A DNA stretch of 64,000 bases from an uncultured Lachnospiraceae bacterium (GCA_947382355.1 CANCYR010000004.1:42089-106088), one strand, 5' to 3'. Shown: positions 34,646-44,349, counted from the first letter of the stretch. Notes: generated by a model from the letters alone, not told the origin. A program made the numbers and translations.

Positions 34646-35506
34646 ATGAAAATTTCAGAAATATACAGCAAAAACAAGAGAAGCCTGTCATTTGAGATTT
34701 TTCCCCCAAAAAAGGACAGCGAGTTGAAAAATATTGATGCCACCCTGGAGGTTTTATGTGAATTGAAGCCTGATTTTATAAGCGTGACATTTGGTGCCGG
34801 AGGCAGTTCAAATTGCAACCGCACTATAGAGCTGGCAAAAAAAATAAAATATGAATATCAGGTAGAGCCGGTAGTGCATCTGACCTGCCTTAGTTATGAC
34901 AAATCAGAAATAGACGAATTTTCTAAGATTCTTACAGAAGAAGGCATCCAGAACGTACTTGCCCTAAGAGGGGATAAAAATCCCAATCTTCAGGAAAAGG
35001 AAGATTTTAAACATGCTTCCGATTTAACGGAATACCTAAAGCAAAGGGGAGATTTTTGCATTGCAGGAGCCTGTTATCCGGAATGCCATCCGGAGTCGGA
35101 AAACCGAATCAGCGAAATCAGGAATTTAAAGAAAAAGGTGGATGCGGGAGCACAAGTATTGCTTTCCCAGCTGTTTTTTGACAATGATTATTTTTATCGT
35201 TTTGTAGAAGACTGCAGGATTGGCGGTATCAATGTACCTGTTATTCCGGGAATCATGCCGGTAATCAATGCAGCCCAGATAAAGAGGATGGTAACTATGT
35301 GCGGCGCCTCTTTTCCCGTGCGTTTTCAAAAAATTATCCATAAGTTTGAAGATAACAAAGAAGCGCTTTTTGATGCAGGAATGTCATATGCCTTAAGCCA
35401 GATTATTGATTTGCTGGTGAATGATATTGATGGAATCCATCTGTATACCATGAATAATCCGGTGGTGGCCGGGAAGATATGCGAAGGAATACGGAATATA
35501 ATATAA
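34646..35506 (+). CDS. metF: Methylenetetrahydrofolate reductase
   Basis: This is 286 residues, a TIM-barrel flavoprotein. Conserved parts are SFEIFPPKKDSE, SVTFGAGGS (FISVTFGAGG), HLTCLSYDKSEI, NVLALRGD, the SQLFFDNDYFYRF segment and VPVIPGIMPV. It reduces 5,10-methylene-THF to 5-methyl-THF for methionine synthesis. GAAAGGG precedes the ATG. It closes the proline and one-carbon cluster; a possible miaB promoter lies in the next gap. Confidence 0.93.
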   Translation: MKISEIYSKNKRSLSFEIFPPKKDSELKNIDATLEVLCELKPDFISVTFGAGGSSNCNRTIELAKKIKYEYQVEPVVHLTCLSYDKSEIDEFSKILTEEGIQNVLALRGDKNPNLQEKEDFKHASDLTEYLKQRGDFCIAGACYPECHPESENRISEIRNLKKKVDAGAQVLLSQLFFDNDYFYRFVEDCRIGGINVPVIPGIMPVINAAQIKRMVTMCGASFPVRFQKIIHKFEDNKEALFDAGMSYALSQIIDLLVNDIDGIHLYTMNNPVVAGKICEGIRNII

Positions 35507-35571
35507 AAAAAGAAACAATGAACGGTCATTTCATACCATGCAACGGTATTTAAGAGAAACAGGGGCTGTGA

Positions 35572-35577
35572 TACAAT
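35572..35577 (+). promoter_or_regulatory. Possible extended -10 element upstream of miaB
   Basis: TGTGATACAAT contains TACAAT with the TG extension one base upstream. The region 17 bases upstream is not a good -35 box. It is about 40 bases before the miaB start, in a 112-base gap. Confidence 0.35.
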
Positions 35578-35592
35578 ACACTTGTATGGCGG

Positions 35593-35612
35593 CTCCTTTG
35601 TGCGAAAAGGAG
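35593..35612 (+). promoter_or_regulatory. Hairpin pairing the miaB ribosome-binding site
   Basis: CTCCTTT (35593-35599) can pair with AAAGGAG (35606-35612) around a 6-base loop. The second arm is the miaB Shine-Dalgarno sequence, 6 bases before the ATG at 35619. Translation could therefore depend on opening this short stem (temperature or coupling). The pairing is seen; regulation is inference. Confidence 0.4.
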
Positions 35613-35618
35613 TAGAAG

Positions 35619-37064
35619 ATGTCACAAAACATAGAGCTTGAAAAATTTCAAAGAATGGTAGAGCCACCAAACAGCGAACCGGACAGACAATACTATTTTA
35701 TTGCAATGGCAAGGAAGCTTACAGCACAGCTTGAGAAAGAGCGGAAACGGAAACTTACCTATTGTGTTACTACCTTCGGGTGTCAGATGAATGCAAGGGA
35801 TTCAGAAAAGCTGACAGGTATTTTAGAGCTTGCGGGCTATGAAGTAGCAGAAGAAGATATGGCGGATCTTGTTGTTTACAATACCTGTACCGTAAGAGAC
35901 AATGCCAATCAAAGAGTATACGGAAGACTCGGCAATCTCAATAGTATGAAAAAGAAAACCCCCCATAAAAAAATAGCTCTTTGCGGCTGTATGATGCAAG
36001 AGCCATCCGTAATAGAAACGATTAAAAAAAGTTACTCTTTTGTCGATTTGATTTTCGGTACCCATAATATATACAAGTTTCCGGAGCTTTTGGTGGCAAT
36101 GCTTACAACTGAAGACATGATTATTGATATCTGGAAGGACACGGAACAAATTGTGGAAAATCTGCCGGTGGAACGGAAATATGCTTTTAAATCCGGTATT
36201 AACATTATGTTTGGCTGTAATAATTTTTGCAGCTATTGTATTGTGCCTTACGTGAGGGGTAGGGAGAGAAGCCGAAATCCCAAAGATATCATAAGAGAAA
36301 TCGAGGGCCTTGTGGCAGAAGGCGTTGTGGAAGTCATGCTGCTTGGACAGAATGTAAATTCCTACGGGAAAAATTTAGAAGAGCCTGTGACTTTTGCAAA
36401 GTTGCTGAGGGGAATTGAAAAAATTGACGGATTGAAACGTATCCGCTTTATGACGTCGCATCCAAAGGATTTGTCGGATGAGTTGATACAGGTCATGAAG
36501 GAATCAAAAAAAATATGCCGACATCTTCATCTCCCCCTTCAATCCGGTTCTACCAGGATTTTGAAAGCCATGAACCGGGTGTATACGAAGGAAAGCTATC
36601 TGGAGCTTGCCTGCAAATTAAGAAAGGAAATCCCGGATTTGTCTATTACTACAGATATTATTGTTGGATTTCCCGGGGAAACCAAAGAAGACGTAGATGA
36701 AACCATTGACGTGGTAAAACGTGTTCAGTATGACAATGCTTTTACTTTCATTTATTCCAAAAGAACCGGAACTCCTGCGGCAGCAATGGAAAATCAGGTT
36801 CCGCAAGAGGAAGTAAAGGAAAACTTTGACAGACTGCTAAAGGTGGTACAGGAAACAGCCAGAGAAAGAGTACGGCTGTTAACAGGACAGACTGCCGAGG
36901 CGCTGGTGGAAGAAATCAATGAGCAGGATGATACATTGGTAACAGGAAGACTTTCCAATAATACATTGGTCCATTTTAAAGGAGATTCTTCCCTTATTGG
37001 AAAGATTGTTTCTGTAAAGTTAAAAGAATGTAAAGGATTTTATTATTTAGGGGAAATGGTTTGA
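35619..37064 (+). CDS. miaB: tRNA-2-methylthio-N6-dimethylallyladenosine synthase
   Basis: This is 481 residues. UPF0004 domain cysteines are in TFGCQMNARDSEKL, YNTCTVRDNANQR and LCGCMMQE. The radical-SAM motif is CNNFCSYCIVPYVRGRE, and a C-terminal TRAM domain follows. A short extra N-terminus of about 45 residues precedes the first Cys region. The enzyme adds a methylthio group to i6A37 of tRNA; miaA, which makes i6A37, lies in the next cluster (42298-43236). Confidence 0.95.
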   Translation: MSQNIELEKFQRMVEPPNSEPDRQYYFIAMARKLTAQLEKERKRKLTYCVTTFGCQMNARDSEKLTGILELAGYEVAEEDMADLVVYNTCTVRDNANQRVYGRLGNLNSMKKKTPHKKIALCGCMMQEPSVIETIKKSYSFVDLIFGTHNIYKFPELLVAMLTTEDMIIDIWKDTEQIVENLPVERKYAFKSGINIMFGCNNFCSYCIVPYVRGRERSRNPKDIIREIEGLVAEGVVEVMLLGQNVNSYGKNLEEPVTFAKLLRGIEKIDGLKRIRFMTSHPKDLSDELIQVMKESKKICRHLHLPLQSGSTRILKAMNRVYTKESYLELACKLRKEIPDLSITTDIIVGFPGETKEDVDETIDVVKRVQYDNAFTFIYSKRTGTPAAAMENQVPQEEVKENFDRLLKVVQETARERVRLLTGQTAEALVEEINEQDDTLVTGRLSNNTLVHFKGDSSLIGKIVSVKLKECKGFYYLGEMV

Positions 37065-37126
37065 TTTCTATTTGGATTTTCAGCAAATTGGTATTTTCCC
37101 AGGTAAAAAGTATAACAGAAAATATA

Positions 37127-37258
37127 GAAGCTGCCGGATAGAGGTCTTATGGGCAATACTCGCGCTCTACAAGGATGTAATAGGGTTCATGCATGGCAAC
37201 ATGTATGCGGAGATTACTATTTTTGTAAAGGCTCATAAGATTTCTATCCGGCAGCTTC
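37127..37258. repeat. Long hairpin element between miaB and mutS, design like the dispersed palindromes
   Basis: The arms at 37127-37151 and 37234-37258 are 25-base inverted repeats with two mismatches. The core begins with CTCGCGCTCT and ends TTTTTGTAAAGGCTC, and holds an inner hairpin (GCATG / CATGTATGC). Its layout and some bases echo copies A-C (CTCCCGCTCT at one end, TTTTATAAGGGCTCC at the other). The arms are again unique. No credible gene lies in 37065-37290. Confidence 0.55.
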
Positions 37259-37290
37259 TGCATTTATTTCTATAAATGGTAAATATATAT

Positions 37291-37360
37291 AACAATTCAG
37301 CTCTAAGCTTTTTGCCCCGGCGCCTGTCAGAAAAGTTGAGGGCTGAATTGTTATTTTTTA
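37291..37360 (+). terminator. Possible terminator before mutS
   Basis: AACAATTCAGC (37291-37301) and GCTGAATTGTT (37342-37352) are a perfect 11-base inverted repeat with a loop of about 40 bases, followed by a T-run. The large loop lowers confidence. Confidence 0.5.
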
Positions 37361-37382
37361 TTCAATAATTTTATTACAAATG

Positions 37383-37411
37383 GTGAAAAATTCTTCCAAA
37401 AGTGCTATAAT
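37383..37411 (+). promoter_or_regulatory. Promoter for mutS-mutL-miaA
   Basis: TATAAT at 37406-37411 is preceded by TG one base upstream (extended -10). A weaker -35-like GTGAAA lies at 37383-37388 with a 17-base gap. It lies 77 bases before the mutS GTG. Confidence 0.6.
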
Positions 37412-37488
37412 CGTGAAAGTACGAAGCAAATTAAATGGTTTCCGGCAAAAAGAGCTGGAAAATCCATAAGAACAGGAGAATTATATAA

Positions 37489-40134
37489 GTGGCAGAATTA
37501 ACACCAATGATGAAGCAGTATCTGGAAACAAAGGAGCAGTATAAGGACTGCATTCTTTTCTACAGGCTTGGGGATTTTTATGAAATGTTTTTCGAGGATG
37601 CCCTGACTGCTTCTAAGGAACTGGAAATCACATTGACCGGAAAAAACTGCGGCTTAGAGGAAAGGGCCCCCATGTGCGGCATTCCCTATCATGCAGTGGA
37701 TGGTTATTTAAATAAGCTTGTATCAAAAGGCTATAAGGTAGCCATCTGCGAGCAGTTAGAAGACCCAAAGCTTGCAAAAGGAATTGTAAAAAGAGATGTG
37801 GTGCGCATCGTCACCCCCGGCACCAATCTGAATATGCAGGCATTAGAGGAAACAAAAAACAATTATCTCATGTGCGTGGTGCATCTTTCCGATAAAATCG
37901 GCATTTCCGTCATAGACATCACCACCGGGGATTTTTATGTGACGGAAGTGGAAGACAATAAGAAGCTGTTAGACGAAATCAATAAATTCATGCCTACGGA
38001 AATTGTCTGCAACGACGGTTTTTTAGTCAGCGGCATAGATGTAGAGGATTTAAAGGGGAGACTGAATATTACCGTATATCATCTGGAAGCATGGTATTTT
38101 GACGACGATACGTGTAAGAAGCTGTTAATGAAGCATTTTCATGTGAATACCATGACCGCTCTTGGAATTGATGATTTTCCGGCGGGGCTTATCAGTGCAG
38201 GGGCGGTGCTGCAGTATTTGTATGAGACCCAGAAAAGCGCCTTAAACCATATTACCCATTTAAATCCTTATATTACCAGCAAATACATGTTGCTTGACAG
38301 TTCCACCAGAAGAAATCTGGAGCTGGTGGAAACTTTGCGGGAAAAACAGAAAAGAGGCTCCCTTCTATGGGTTCTTGACAAGACCAAAACCGCCATGGGG
38401 GCAAGGATGTTAAGAACCTATGTGGAGCAGCCTCTTGTGGAAAAGGAAGAAATTGTAAAAAGGCTGGACGCCATAGAAGAACTGAACGAGAATATGATTT
38501 GCCGGGATGAGCTTCGGGAATACCTGAATCCCATTTACGATTTGGAGAGGCTGCTTGGGAAAATCAGCTATAAGACAGCAAATCCAAGGGATTTGATTGC
38601 TTTTTGCAATTCTCTGGAAATGCTTCCCCATATTAAAACAGTGCTGGAGGGATTTAGTAAGCCTTTGCTAACTGATATTCAGCAGGGAATAGACGACCTG
38701 TCGGATATTTATACATTGATACAGGACGCCATAATAGAGGAGCCTCCTATTGCCATCAAGGAGGGCGGCATTATTAAAGAGGGCTTTCATGAAACGGTGG
38801 ACAGCTTAAGGCAGGCAAAGACCCAGGGAAAGACCTGGCTTGCCCAACTGGAAAATGAAGACAGGGAAAGAACCGGCATTAAAAATTTAAAAATAAAATA
38901 TAACAAAGTATTCGGCTATTATTTTGAAGTTACCAACTCCTATAAAGATCTGGTGCCGGAGGACTATATCCGGAAGCAGACATTAGCCAATGCGGAACGG
39001 TATACTACGCCAAGGCTGAAGGAGTTAGAGGACACTATCTTAAATGCAGAGGATAAGCTGTATGGACTGGAGTATGAGCTGTATTGCAGCATCAGGGACC
39101 GGATAGGGGAGGCGGTAGAGCGCATACAGAAAACAGCAAAGGCGGTTGCAAGGCTTGATGTGTTCACCTCTCTTGCTTACGTGGCTGAGCGGAATAATTA
39201 TGTGCGGCCCAAGCTGAATGAAAAAGGAACCATACATATCAAAGGCGGAAGGCATCCGGTAGTGGAGAAAATGATAGTAAATGATATGTTCATTGCCAAC
39301 GATACCTTTTTAGACAGCGGAAAACATCTTATTTCTATTATTACAGGTCCCAATATGGCAGGAAAATCCACCTATATGCGTCAAAGCGCCCTGATTGTGC
39401 TGATGACCCAGATCGGCAGCTTTGTTCCGGCAGCCGGCGCCGATATCGGTATAGTGGACCGGATATTTACAAGAGTGGGCGCTTCAGATGATTTGGCAAG
39501 CGGACAGAGTACCTTTATGGTGGAAATGAACGAGGTTGCCAATATTTTAAGAAACGCAACCGCAAACAGCCTGTTGATACTGGATGAAATCGGAAGGGGA
39601 ACTTCTACCTTTGACGGACTTTCCATTGCCTGGGCGGTTATTGAGCATATAAGCAACAAACGGCTTCTTGGTGCAAAAACCTTGTTTGCCACCCATTACC
39701 ATGAGCTTACCGAGCTGGAAGGGAAAATGAACAATGTAAACAATTATTGCATAGCGGTAAAGGAAAAAGGGGACGATATTGTATTTTTGCGTCGGATTAT
39801 CAAGGGAGGGGCAGATAAAAGCTATGGCATTCAGGTGGCAAAGCTTGCGGGAGTGCCGGATGTGGTCATTGACCGGGCAAAGGAAATTGCTGAACAGATA
39901 AACGACAATGACATTACGGAAAAGGTACAGGCAATTTCCATAGATACAAAGCAGGATAAGAAAAGGGTAAAGTCCTATGACCAGGTGGATTTGGAGCAGA
40001 TGACATTGTTTGATACGGTAAAAGATGAGGACATTATCAAAGAGCTTTCACAGGTGGATATTTCAAACCTGACTCCATTGGATGCCTTAAATACTTTGTA
40101 TAAGCTGCAGAACCTGGTGAAAAACCGGTGGTAA
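37489..40134 (+). CDS. mutS: DNA mismatch repair protein MutS
   Basis: The start is GTG at 37489, with AGGAG upstream. The 881-residue product has the mismatch-reading Phe30-Tyr-Glu32 in the N-terminal domain, then connector, lever and clamp regions. The ATPase has Walker A GPNMAGKST at 620-628, LLILDEIGRGTSTFDG and the ATHYHEL segment. It recognises mismatches and recruits MutL, encoded 85 bases downstream. Full length, no oddities. Confidence 0.97.
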   Translation: MAELTPMMKQYLETKEQYKDCILFYRLGDFYEMFFEDALTASKELEITLTGKNCGLEERAPMCGIPYHAVDGYLNKLVSKGYKVAICEQLEDPKLAKGIVKRDVVRIVTPGTNLNMQALEETKNNYLMCVVHLSDKIGISVIDITTGDFYVTEVEDNKKLLDEINKFMPTEIVCNDGFLVSGIDVEDLKGRLNITVYHLEAWYFDDDTCKKLLMKHFHVNTMTALGIDDFPAGLISAGAVLQYLYETQKSALNHITHLNPYITSKYMLLDSSTRRNLELVETLREKQKRGSLLWVLDKTKTAMGARMLRTYVEQPLVEKEEIVKRLDAIEELNENMICRDELREYLNPIYDLERLLGKISYKTANPRDLIAFCNSLEMLPHIKTVLEGFSKPLLTDIQQGIDDLSDIYTLIQDAIIEEPPIAIKEGGIIKEGFHETVDSLRQAKTQGKTWLAQLENEDRERTGIKNLKIKYNKVFGYYFEVTNSYKDLVPEDYIRKQTLANAERYTTPRLKELEDTILNAEDKLYGLEYELYCSIRDRIGEAVERIQKTAKAVARLDVFTSLAYVAERNNYVRPKLNEKGTIHIKGGRHPVVEKMIVNDMFIANDTFLDSGKHLISIITGPNMAGKSTYMRQSALIVLMTQIGSFVPAAGADIGIVDRIFTRVGASDDLASGQSTFMVEMNEVANILRNATANSLLILDEIGRGTSTFDGLSIAWAVIEHISNKRLLGAKTLFATHYHELTELEGKMNNVNNYCIAVKEKGDDIVFLRRIIKGGADKSYGIQVAKLAGVPDVVIDRAKEIAEQINDNDITEKVQAISIDTKQDKKRVKSYDQVDLEQMTLFDTVKDEDIIKELSQVDISNLTPLDALNTLYKLQNLVKNRW

Positions 40135-40219
40135 GGTTTGTAAAAAGACTTAGAGACTTAGGAAAGCCCGGGAAAACCCGGAAACATATAGAGGAAAAAG
40201 CAACATATAGGAGAAAATC

Positions 40220-42301
40220 ATGGCAGTCATTCATGTATTAGATGAAATAACCGTAGACAAAATAGCAGCCGGAGAAGTGGTGGAACGTCCTTCCAGTATC
40301 GTAAAGGAGCTGGTGGAAAATTCCATAGATGCCGGAGCAGATATTATCACGGTGGAAATAAAGGATGGTGGAACCAGCCTTATCCGGGTGACGGATAACG
40401 GCTGCGGCATTGAAAAAAGCCAGATTACAAAGGCATTTTTAAGACATGCCACCAGCAAGATACAGACAGAAGAGGATTTGGAAACCATTCAGAGCCTTGG
40501 CTTTCGGGGAGAAGCTTTATCCAGTATAAGCGCAGTCTGTCAGGTAGAGCTGATTACAAAGATTCCTTCTGCCTTTGTGGGCACCCGCATTCAATGTAAC
40601 GGCGGCAAAATGGAGGAGCCGGAGGACGTGGGTGCTCCGGACGGCACTACGGTAGTTGCCAGAAATATATTTTATAATACCCCTGCCAGAAGGAAGTTTT
40701 TAAAGACCAATATGACGGAGGCAGGCTATATCGGCGACCTGATGCAGAGAATCGCCCTGTCAAAACCGGATATTTCCTTTAAATTCATAAGCAACGGACA
40801 GACCAAATTTTATACGTCGGGAAACGGAGATGTGGGAGAAATTATTTACCGGCTTTATGGAAAGGAAGCGGCGGCTAACTTAGTTCCCATGGAAGCGGAA
40901 ATGGAAGGCATTCACATTAAGGGATATCTGGGTAAGCCGGTGTTAAACAGAGCCACCAGAACCTTTGAAATCTTTTTTGTCAACGGAAGATATGTAAAGA
41001 GTCGGATTCTTTCCGCAGCTCTGGACGAAGGCTACAGACAGTATATGATGCAGCATAAATATCCTTTTGCAGTGCTTTATTTTACTATTGATACAAGGCG
41101 GATTGACGTCAACGTCCATCCTACCAAAATGGAAATACGCATTACCGGACCGGAAACCATAGCAAAGTTCTTTTCGGAATCGGTAAAGGATGCCATGAGT
41201 CATAAGGATTTTATTCCGGGAATGGGAGAAGAGGAAAAGGAAACAAAAAAGGAAGCTGCTGCAAGAGAGCGGCTTTTGACGAAAGAAATCCCGGAGCCCT
41301 TTGAAACAAAGCGGGCGGGCAGGGTTTTTGAAACCTCCGGATATCATGCAGACAAAGCTTCGATAATAAATGTGCAGAAGGCAGAGAACATGGCGGATGG
41401 ACAGAAGCCTGAGAACAGAAAAGATGGGGAAAAGCATGGGGAGATAATTGCAGGTCAAAAAACGGAGAACATGTCAGACATCCGAAAGACGGCAGGGATA
41501 AGCGGCAGTGAAATTACAGAGAAAACGTTCTTTGAAGATTTTAAACCGGAACAGCAGTCAAATACTATGCAGGCAAAGATATTTGGGAGGGAAGAGCCCG
41601 CCAGGGCGGCAAAGGAAGAAAAGCTGCATTCCAATATTATTAAGCAAAAGGATCAGATTCTTGTAGATACAAGCCAACAGCTGAATTTATTTGAGGATTC
41701 TTTTTTTACCGATGAGGCAAAGGAAGAATATCGGATTCTCGGACAGATTTTTAAAACCTACTGGCTTGTAACCTTAAAGGATAAGCTGTATATCATTGAC
41801 CAGCATGCGGCTCATGAAAAAGTCATGTATGAGATGTTTATGAAGAAATTAAAGGAAGGAACGGCGGAATCCCAGTTATTGAACCCGCCGGTTATCGTCA
41901 CCCTGTCAGATAAGGAACAGACCGTGCTGCAGGAGTATCAGGAGCATTTCACGTCCATGGGCTTTGAAATAGAGGAATTTGGCGGGGAAGAATTTGCCCT
42001 TCGGGCAGTTCCCGCTAATTTATATGGGTACGGAGAAAAGGAGCTGTTTCTGGAAACCATTGACGAGCTTTTGGAATTTCCGGTAAAAGGGGACAATCAG
42101 TTGATTTTGCAAAAGCTGGCAAGCATGTCCTGTAAGGCTGCGGTAAAGGGCGGACAGGATTTGTCCATGGCGGAAGCAAAGGAATTGGTGGATACGTTAT
42201 TCACTTTGGAAAATCCATACCATTGCCCTCATGGAAGGCCTACCATTATTTCCATGTCCAAATATGAAATTGAGAAAAAGTTTAAAAGGGTCGTATCATG
42301 A
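40220..42301 (+). CDS. mutL: DNA mismatch repair protein MutL (endonuclease type)
   Basis: This is 693 residues. The GHKL ATPase motifs are ENSIDAGAD, TDNGCGI and GFRGEALSSI. A variable Lys/Glu-rich linker at about 340-470 carries imperfect repeats around AENMADGQ and TENMSD. The C-terminal domain has the endonuclease motif DQHAAHEKVMYE and the CPHGRP zinc-site motif, so this MutL nicks DNA itself, as expected in bacteria without MutH. Its last four bases overlap miaA. Confidence 0.96.
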   Translation: MAVIHVLDEITVDKIAAGEVVERPSSIVKELVENSIDAGADIITVEIKDGGTSLIRVTDNGCGIEKSQITKAFLRHATSKIQTEEDLETIQSLGFRGEALSSISAVCQVELITKIPSAFVGTRIQCNGGKMEEPEDVGAPDGTTVVARNIFYNTPARRKFLKTNMTEAGYIGDLMQRIALSKPDISFKFISNGQTKFYTSGNGDVGEIIYRLYGKEAAANLVPMEAEMEGIHIKGYLGKPVLNRATRTFEIFFVNGRYVKSRILSAALDEGYRQYMMQHKYPFAVLYFTIDTRRIDVNVHPTKMEIRITGPETIAKFFSESVKDAMSHKDFIPGMGEEEKETKKEAAARERLLTKEIPEPFETKRAGRVFETSGYHADKASIINVQKAENMADGQKPENRKDGEKHGEIIAGQKTENMSDIRKTAGISGSEITEKTFFEDFKPEQQSNTMQAKIFGREEPARAAKEEKLHSNIIKQKDQILVDTSQQLNLFEDSFFTDEAKEEYRILGQIFKTYWLVTLKDKLYIIDQHAAHEKVMYEMFMKKLKEGTAESQLLNPPVIVTLSDKEQTVLQEYQEHFTSMGFEIEEFGGEEFALRAVPANLYGYGEKELFLETIDELLEFPVKGDNQLILQKLASMSCKAAVKGGQDLSMAEAKELVDTLFTLENPYHCPHGRPTIISMSKYEIEKKFKRVVS

Positions 42302-43236
42302 AAAAAAAGCTGATTATTTTAGCCGGACCTACCGGTGTAGGAAAAACAGAATTGTCCATAAAGTTAGCAAAGCGGATTGGCGGGGAAATCATCTCCGCTG
42401 ACTCCATGCAGGTATACCGGCATATGGATATCGGCTCTGCCAAAATAAAAAAAGAGGAAATGCAGGGGATTCCCCATTATCTGATAGACTGTTTAAGCCC
42501 CTTTGAGGAATTTTCAGTGCGGGTTTTTAAAGATTTGGCAAAGGAAGCCATGGAAGCTGTTTACGCCAAAGGAAAAATCCCCGTTTTAGTGGGCGGAACG
42601 GGCTTTTATATTCAGGCGCTGCTGTATGACATCGATTTTACGGAAAATGACGATAACACGGAAATCCGCACAGAGCTGGAGCAGACCGCCAAAGAAAAGG
42701 GCGCCTCTTTCCTGCATGAAATGCTTCGGGAAATCGACCCGGAGGCTGCGGAGGAAATCCATGAAAATAATGTAAAGCGGGTAATCCGCGCCATTGAATA
42801 TTACAGGCTCACAAAGGAAAAGATTTCGGAGCATAACAGGCTTCAAAGACAAAAGGAGTCTCCATATCAGGCTGCATTTTTTGTGCTGACGGATGAAAGG
42901 GAACGGTTATATAAAAATATTGATAAGCGGGTAGACAGTATGCTTTCGGCAGGGCTTGTGGAAGAGGTGAAAAAGCTGAAAGACATGGGCTGCCACAAAA
43001 ATATGGTTTCCATGCAGGGGCTTGGGTATAAGGAAATACTTGCTTATCTGGATGGAGAATATGATTTGGAGCAGGCGGTTTATCTCATTAAAAGGGACAC
43101 TCGTCATTTTGCCAAAAGGCAGCTTACCTGGTTTCGCCGGGAGAGGAATGTGATTTGGGTGGATAAGGGGCAGTTTGGGTATGATATGGGGAAGATTCTG
43201 GAGTTTATGGAAGGTAAGATAAATATGGAGGAATGA
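42298..43236 (+). CDS. miaA: tRNA dimethylallyltransferase
   Basis: This is 312 residues, overlapping mutL by four bases (ATGA). The P-loop GPTGVGKTELSIKLA, SADSMQVYRHMDIGSAK, GGTGFYIQAL and the C-terminal TRHFAKRQLTWFRR are diagnostic. It attaches dimethylallyl to A37 of tRNAs reading U-starting codons, the substrate for MiaB. The order mutS-mutL-miaA is common in Clostridia. Confidence 0.96.
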   Translation: MKKKLIILAGPTGVGKTELSIKLAKRIGGEIISADSMQVYRHMDIGSAKIKKEEMQGIPHYLIDCLSPFEEFSVRVFKDLAKEAMEAVYAKGKIPVLVGGTGFYIQALLYDIDFTENDDNTEIRTELEQTAKEKGASFLHEMLREIDPEAAEEIHENNVKRVIRAIEYYRLTKEKISEHNRLQRQKESPYQAAFFVLTDERERLYKNIDKRVDSMLSAGLVEEVKKLKDMGCHKNMVSMQGLGYKEILAYLDGEYDLEQAVYLIKRDTRHFAKRQLTWFRRERNVIWVDKGQFGYDMGKILEFMEGKINMEE

Positions 43237-43319
43237 TTTTTAAACACTGTCTGTTTGATATTAAGCAATGTTACTTTTGGTAAAGGATAAACAGCCATAC
43301 TTCACAGGAGGGAAAACAC

Positions 43320-44330
43320 ATGAAAAAAGTACCTGTAAAATGCATGATTCTTACAATAGCAGCCGCAATTACATTCACAGGCTGTAAAGGGGAAAATACC
43401 GGCAGTACGGAAACGGGGACGATTACAGAAGAAACGGAGGCAGTGCAGTCCGGTCAGGAAAAGGATGAGGAAGAATCAGCATTGCAGGAGTCTGGGACTG
43501 CTACAGAAGAACCGGCATTACAGGAGGCTGGGATTGCTACAGAAGAACCAACATTGCAACAGCCCGGCACTGATACGGAAAAGTCCTCAGGACTTACAGC
43601 TTCTGCGCCGTCGGAAAACGAAGAGCCGGAGTATATAAAATTAAAAAACCCAGGCTGGGAATATTACTGTTCGGTTGAGCCGGAGAAAAAGACGGATAAA
43701 TTGCCTTCCTTGGAACTGCTTTTAGAAGAACAAAACCAGATTACGGACCAGGAAGACTGGTTTATTAAAAATCAACTGACCCGGCCTGATTTTCCATATG
43801 AAGACGAAGCTTTTTATTATTCTGTATCCGGAGGCAATCAGGAGTATTTGCTGGAGCTTTCAGGTTTATCCGGAGAAAATCCGGTGTCTCTTGATTTCAG
43901 TGAATTTTCCTGTGCAGACGATTTTAAGCAGGAGGATTACCCCTTTATTATACAGGAAATTGTTTATGCAAAAGCAGTGGACAATATTTTGTATGTGGCA
44001 ACAGGGCATAACACTTATGCCAAATCCAGCCCACATACAGCCTATATTACCGCTATTGACTTATCGGATTATCATGTAATATGGAAGACACAGCCTCTTA
44101 CTTGTAATTCCGATTCCTTTGAAATCATTGACAATTATATTGTCTGCGGCTATGGCTTTACTGAAGAAGAGGATTTTCTGCATATTGTAGATACTGCCAC
44201 CGGACAGATAATCAGTAAGACGCCAATAAAGTCTAAGGCAGAATATATCATAATGAAAGATGGAAAGCTGTTTGTCAGAACCTATGATACAGATTATGTA
44301 TTTTTGTGGAAGCTTTCCTTAGAGGATTAA
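43320..44330 (+). CDS. Lipoprotein with 12-residue repeats and a beta-rich C-terminal domain
   Basis: This is 336 residues after a GGAGGG site. A signal peptide leads to the lipobox FTGC at about 18-21. An acidic Thr/Glu linker follows with three 12-residue repeats (ALQESGTATEEP, ALQEAGIATEEP, TLQQPGTDTEKS). The C-terminal domain (about 190-336) has repeated beta-strand patterns (ILYVATGHNT, AYITAIDLSDYHVIWKTQPL, LHIVDTATGQIISKT) resembling part of a PQQ-type propeller. The family is not recognised. It is probably a surface lipoprotein in the miaA transcription unit or one of its own. Confidence 0.7.
   Translation: MKKVPVKCMILTIAAAITFTGCKGENTGSTETGTITEETEAVQSGQEKDEEESALQESGTATEEPALQEAGIATEEPTLQQPGTDTEKSSGLTASAPSENEEPEYIKLKNPGWEYYCSVEPEKKTDKLPSLELLLEEQNQITDQEDWFIKNQLTRPDFPYEDEAFYYSVSGGNQEYLLELSGLSGENPVSLDFSEFSCADDFKQEDYPFIIQEIVYAKAVDNILYVATGHNTYAKSSPHTAYITAIDLSDYHVIWKTQPLTCNSDSFEIIDNYIVCGYGFTEEEDFLHIVDTATGQIISKTPIKSKAEYIIMKDGKLFVRTYDTDYVFLWKLSLED
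43479..43586 (+). repeat. Three 36-base tandem repeats inside the lipoprotein gene
   Basis: Units 43479-43514, 43515-43550 and 43551-43586 each encode 12 residues, the first two nearly identical and the third diverged. Being in frame, copy-number change would alter only the linker length. Confidence 0.75.
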
Positions 44331-44349
44331 GATTCTATTGTCCCAAAGT

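Noticed and set aside
37072..37275. 67-codon open frame between miaB and mutS
   Set aside because: It lies across the long hairpin element, has no ribosome site and its translation looks like chance.
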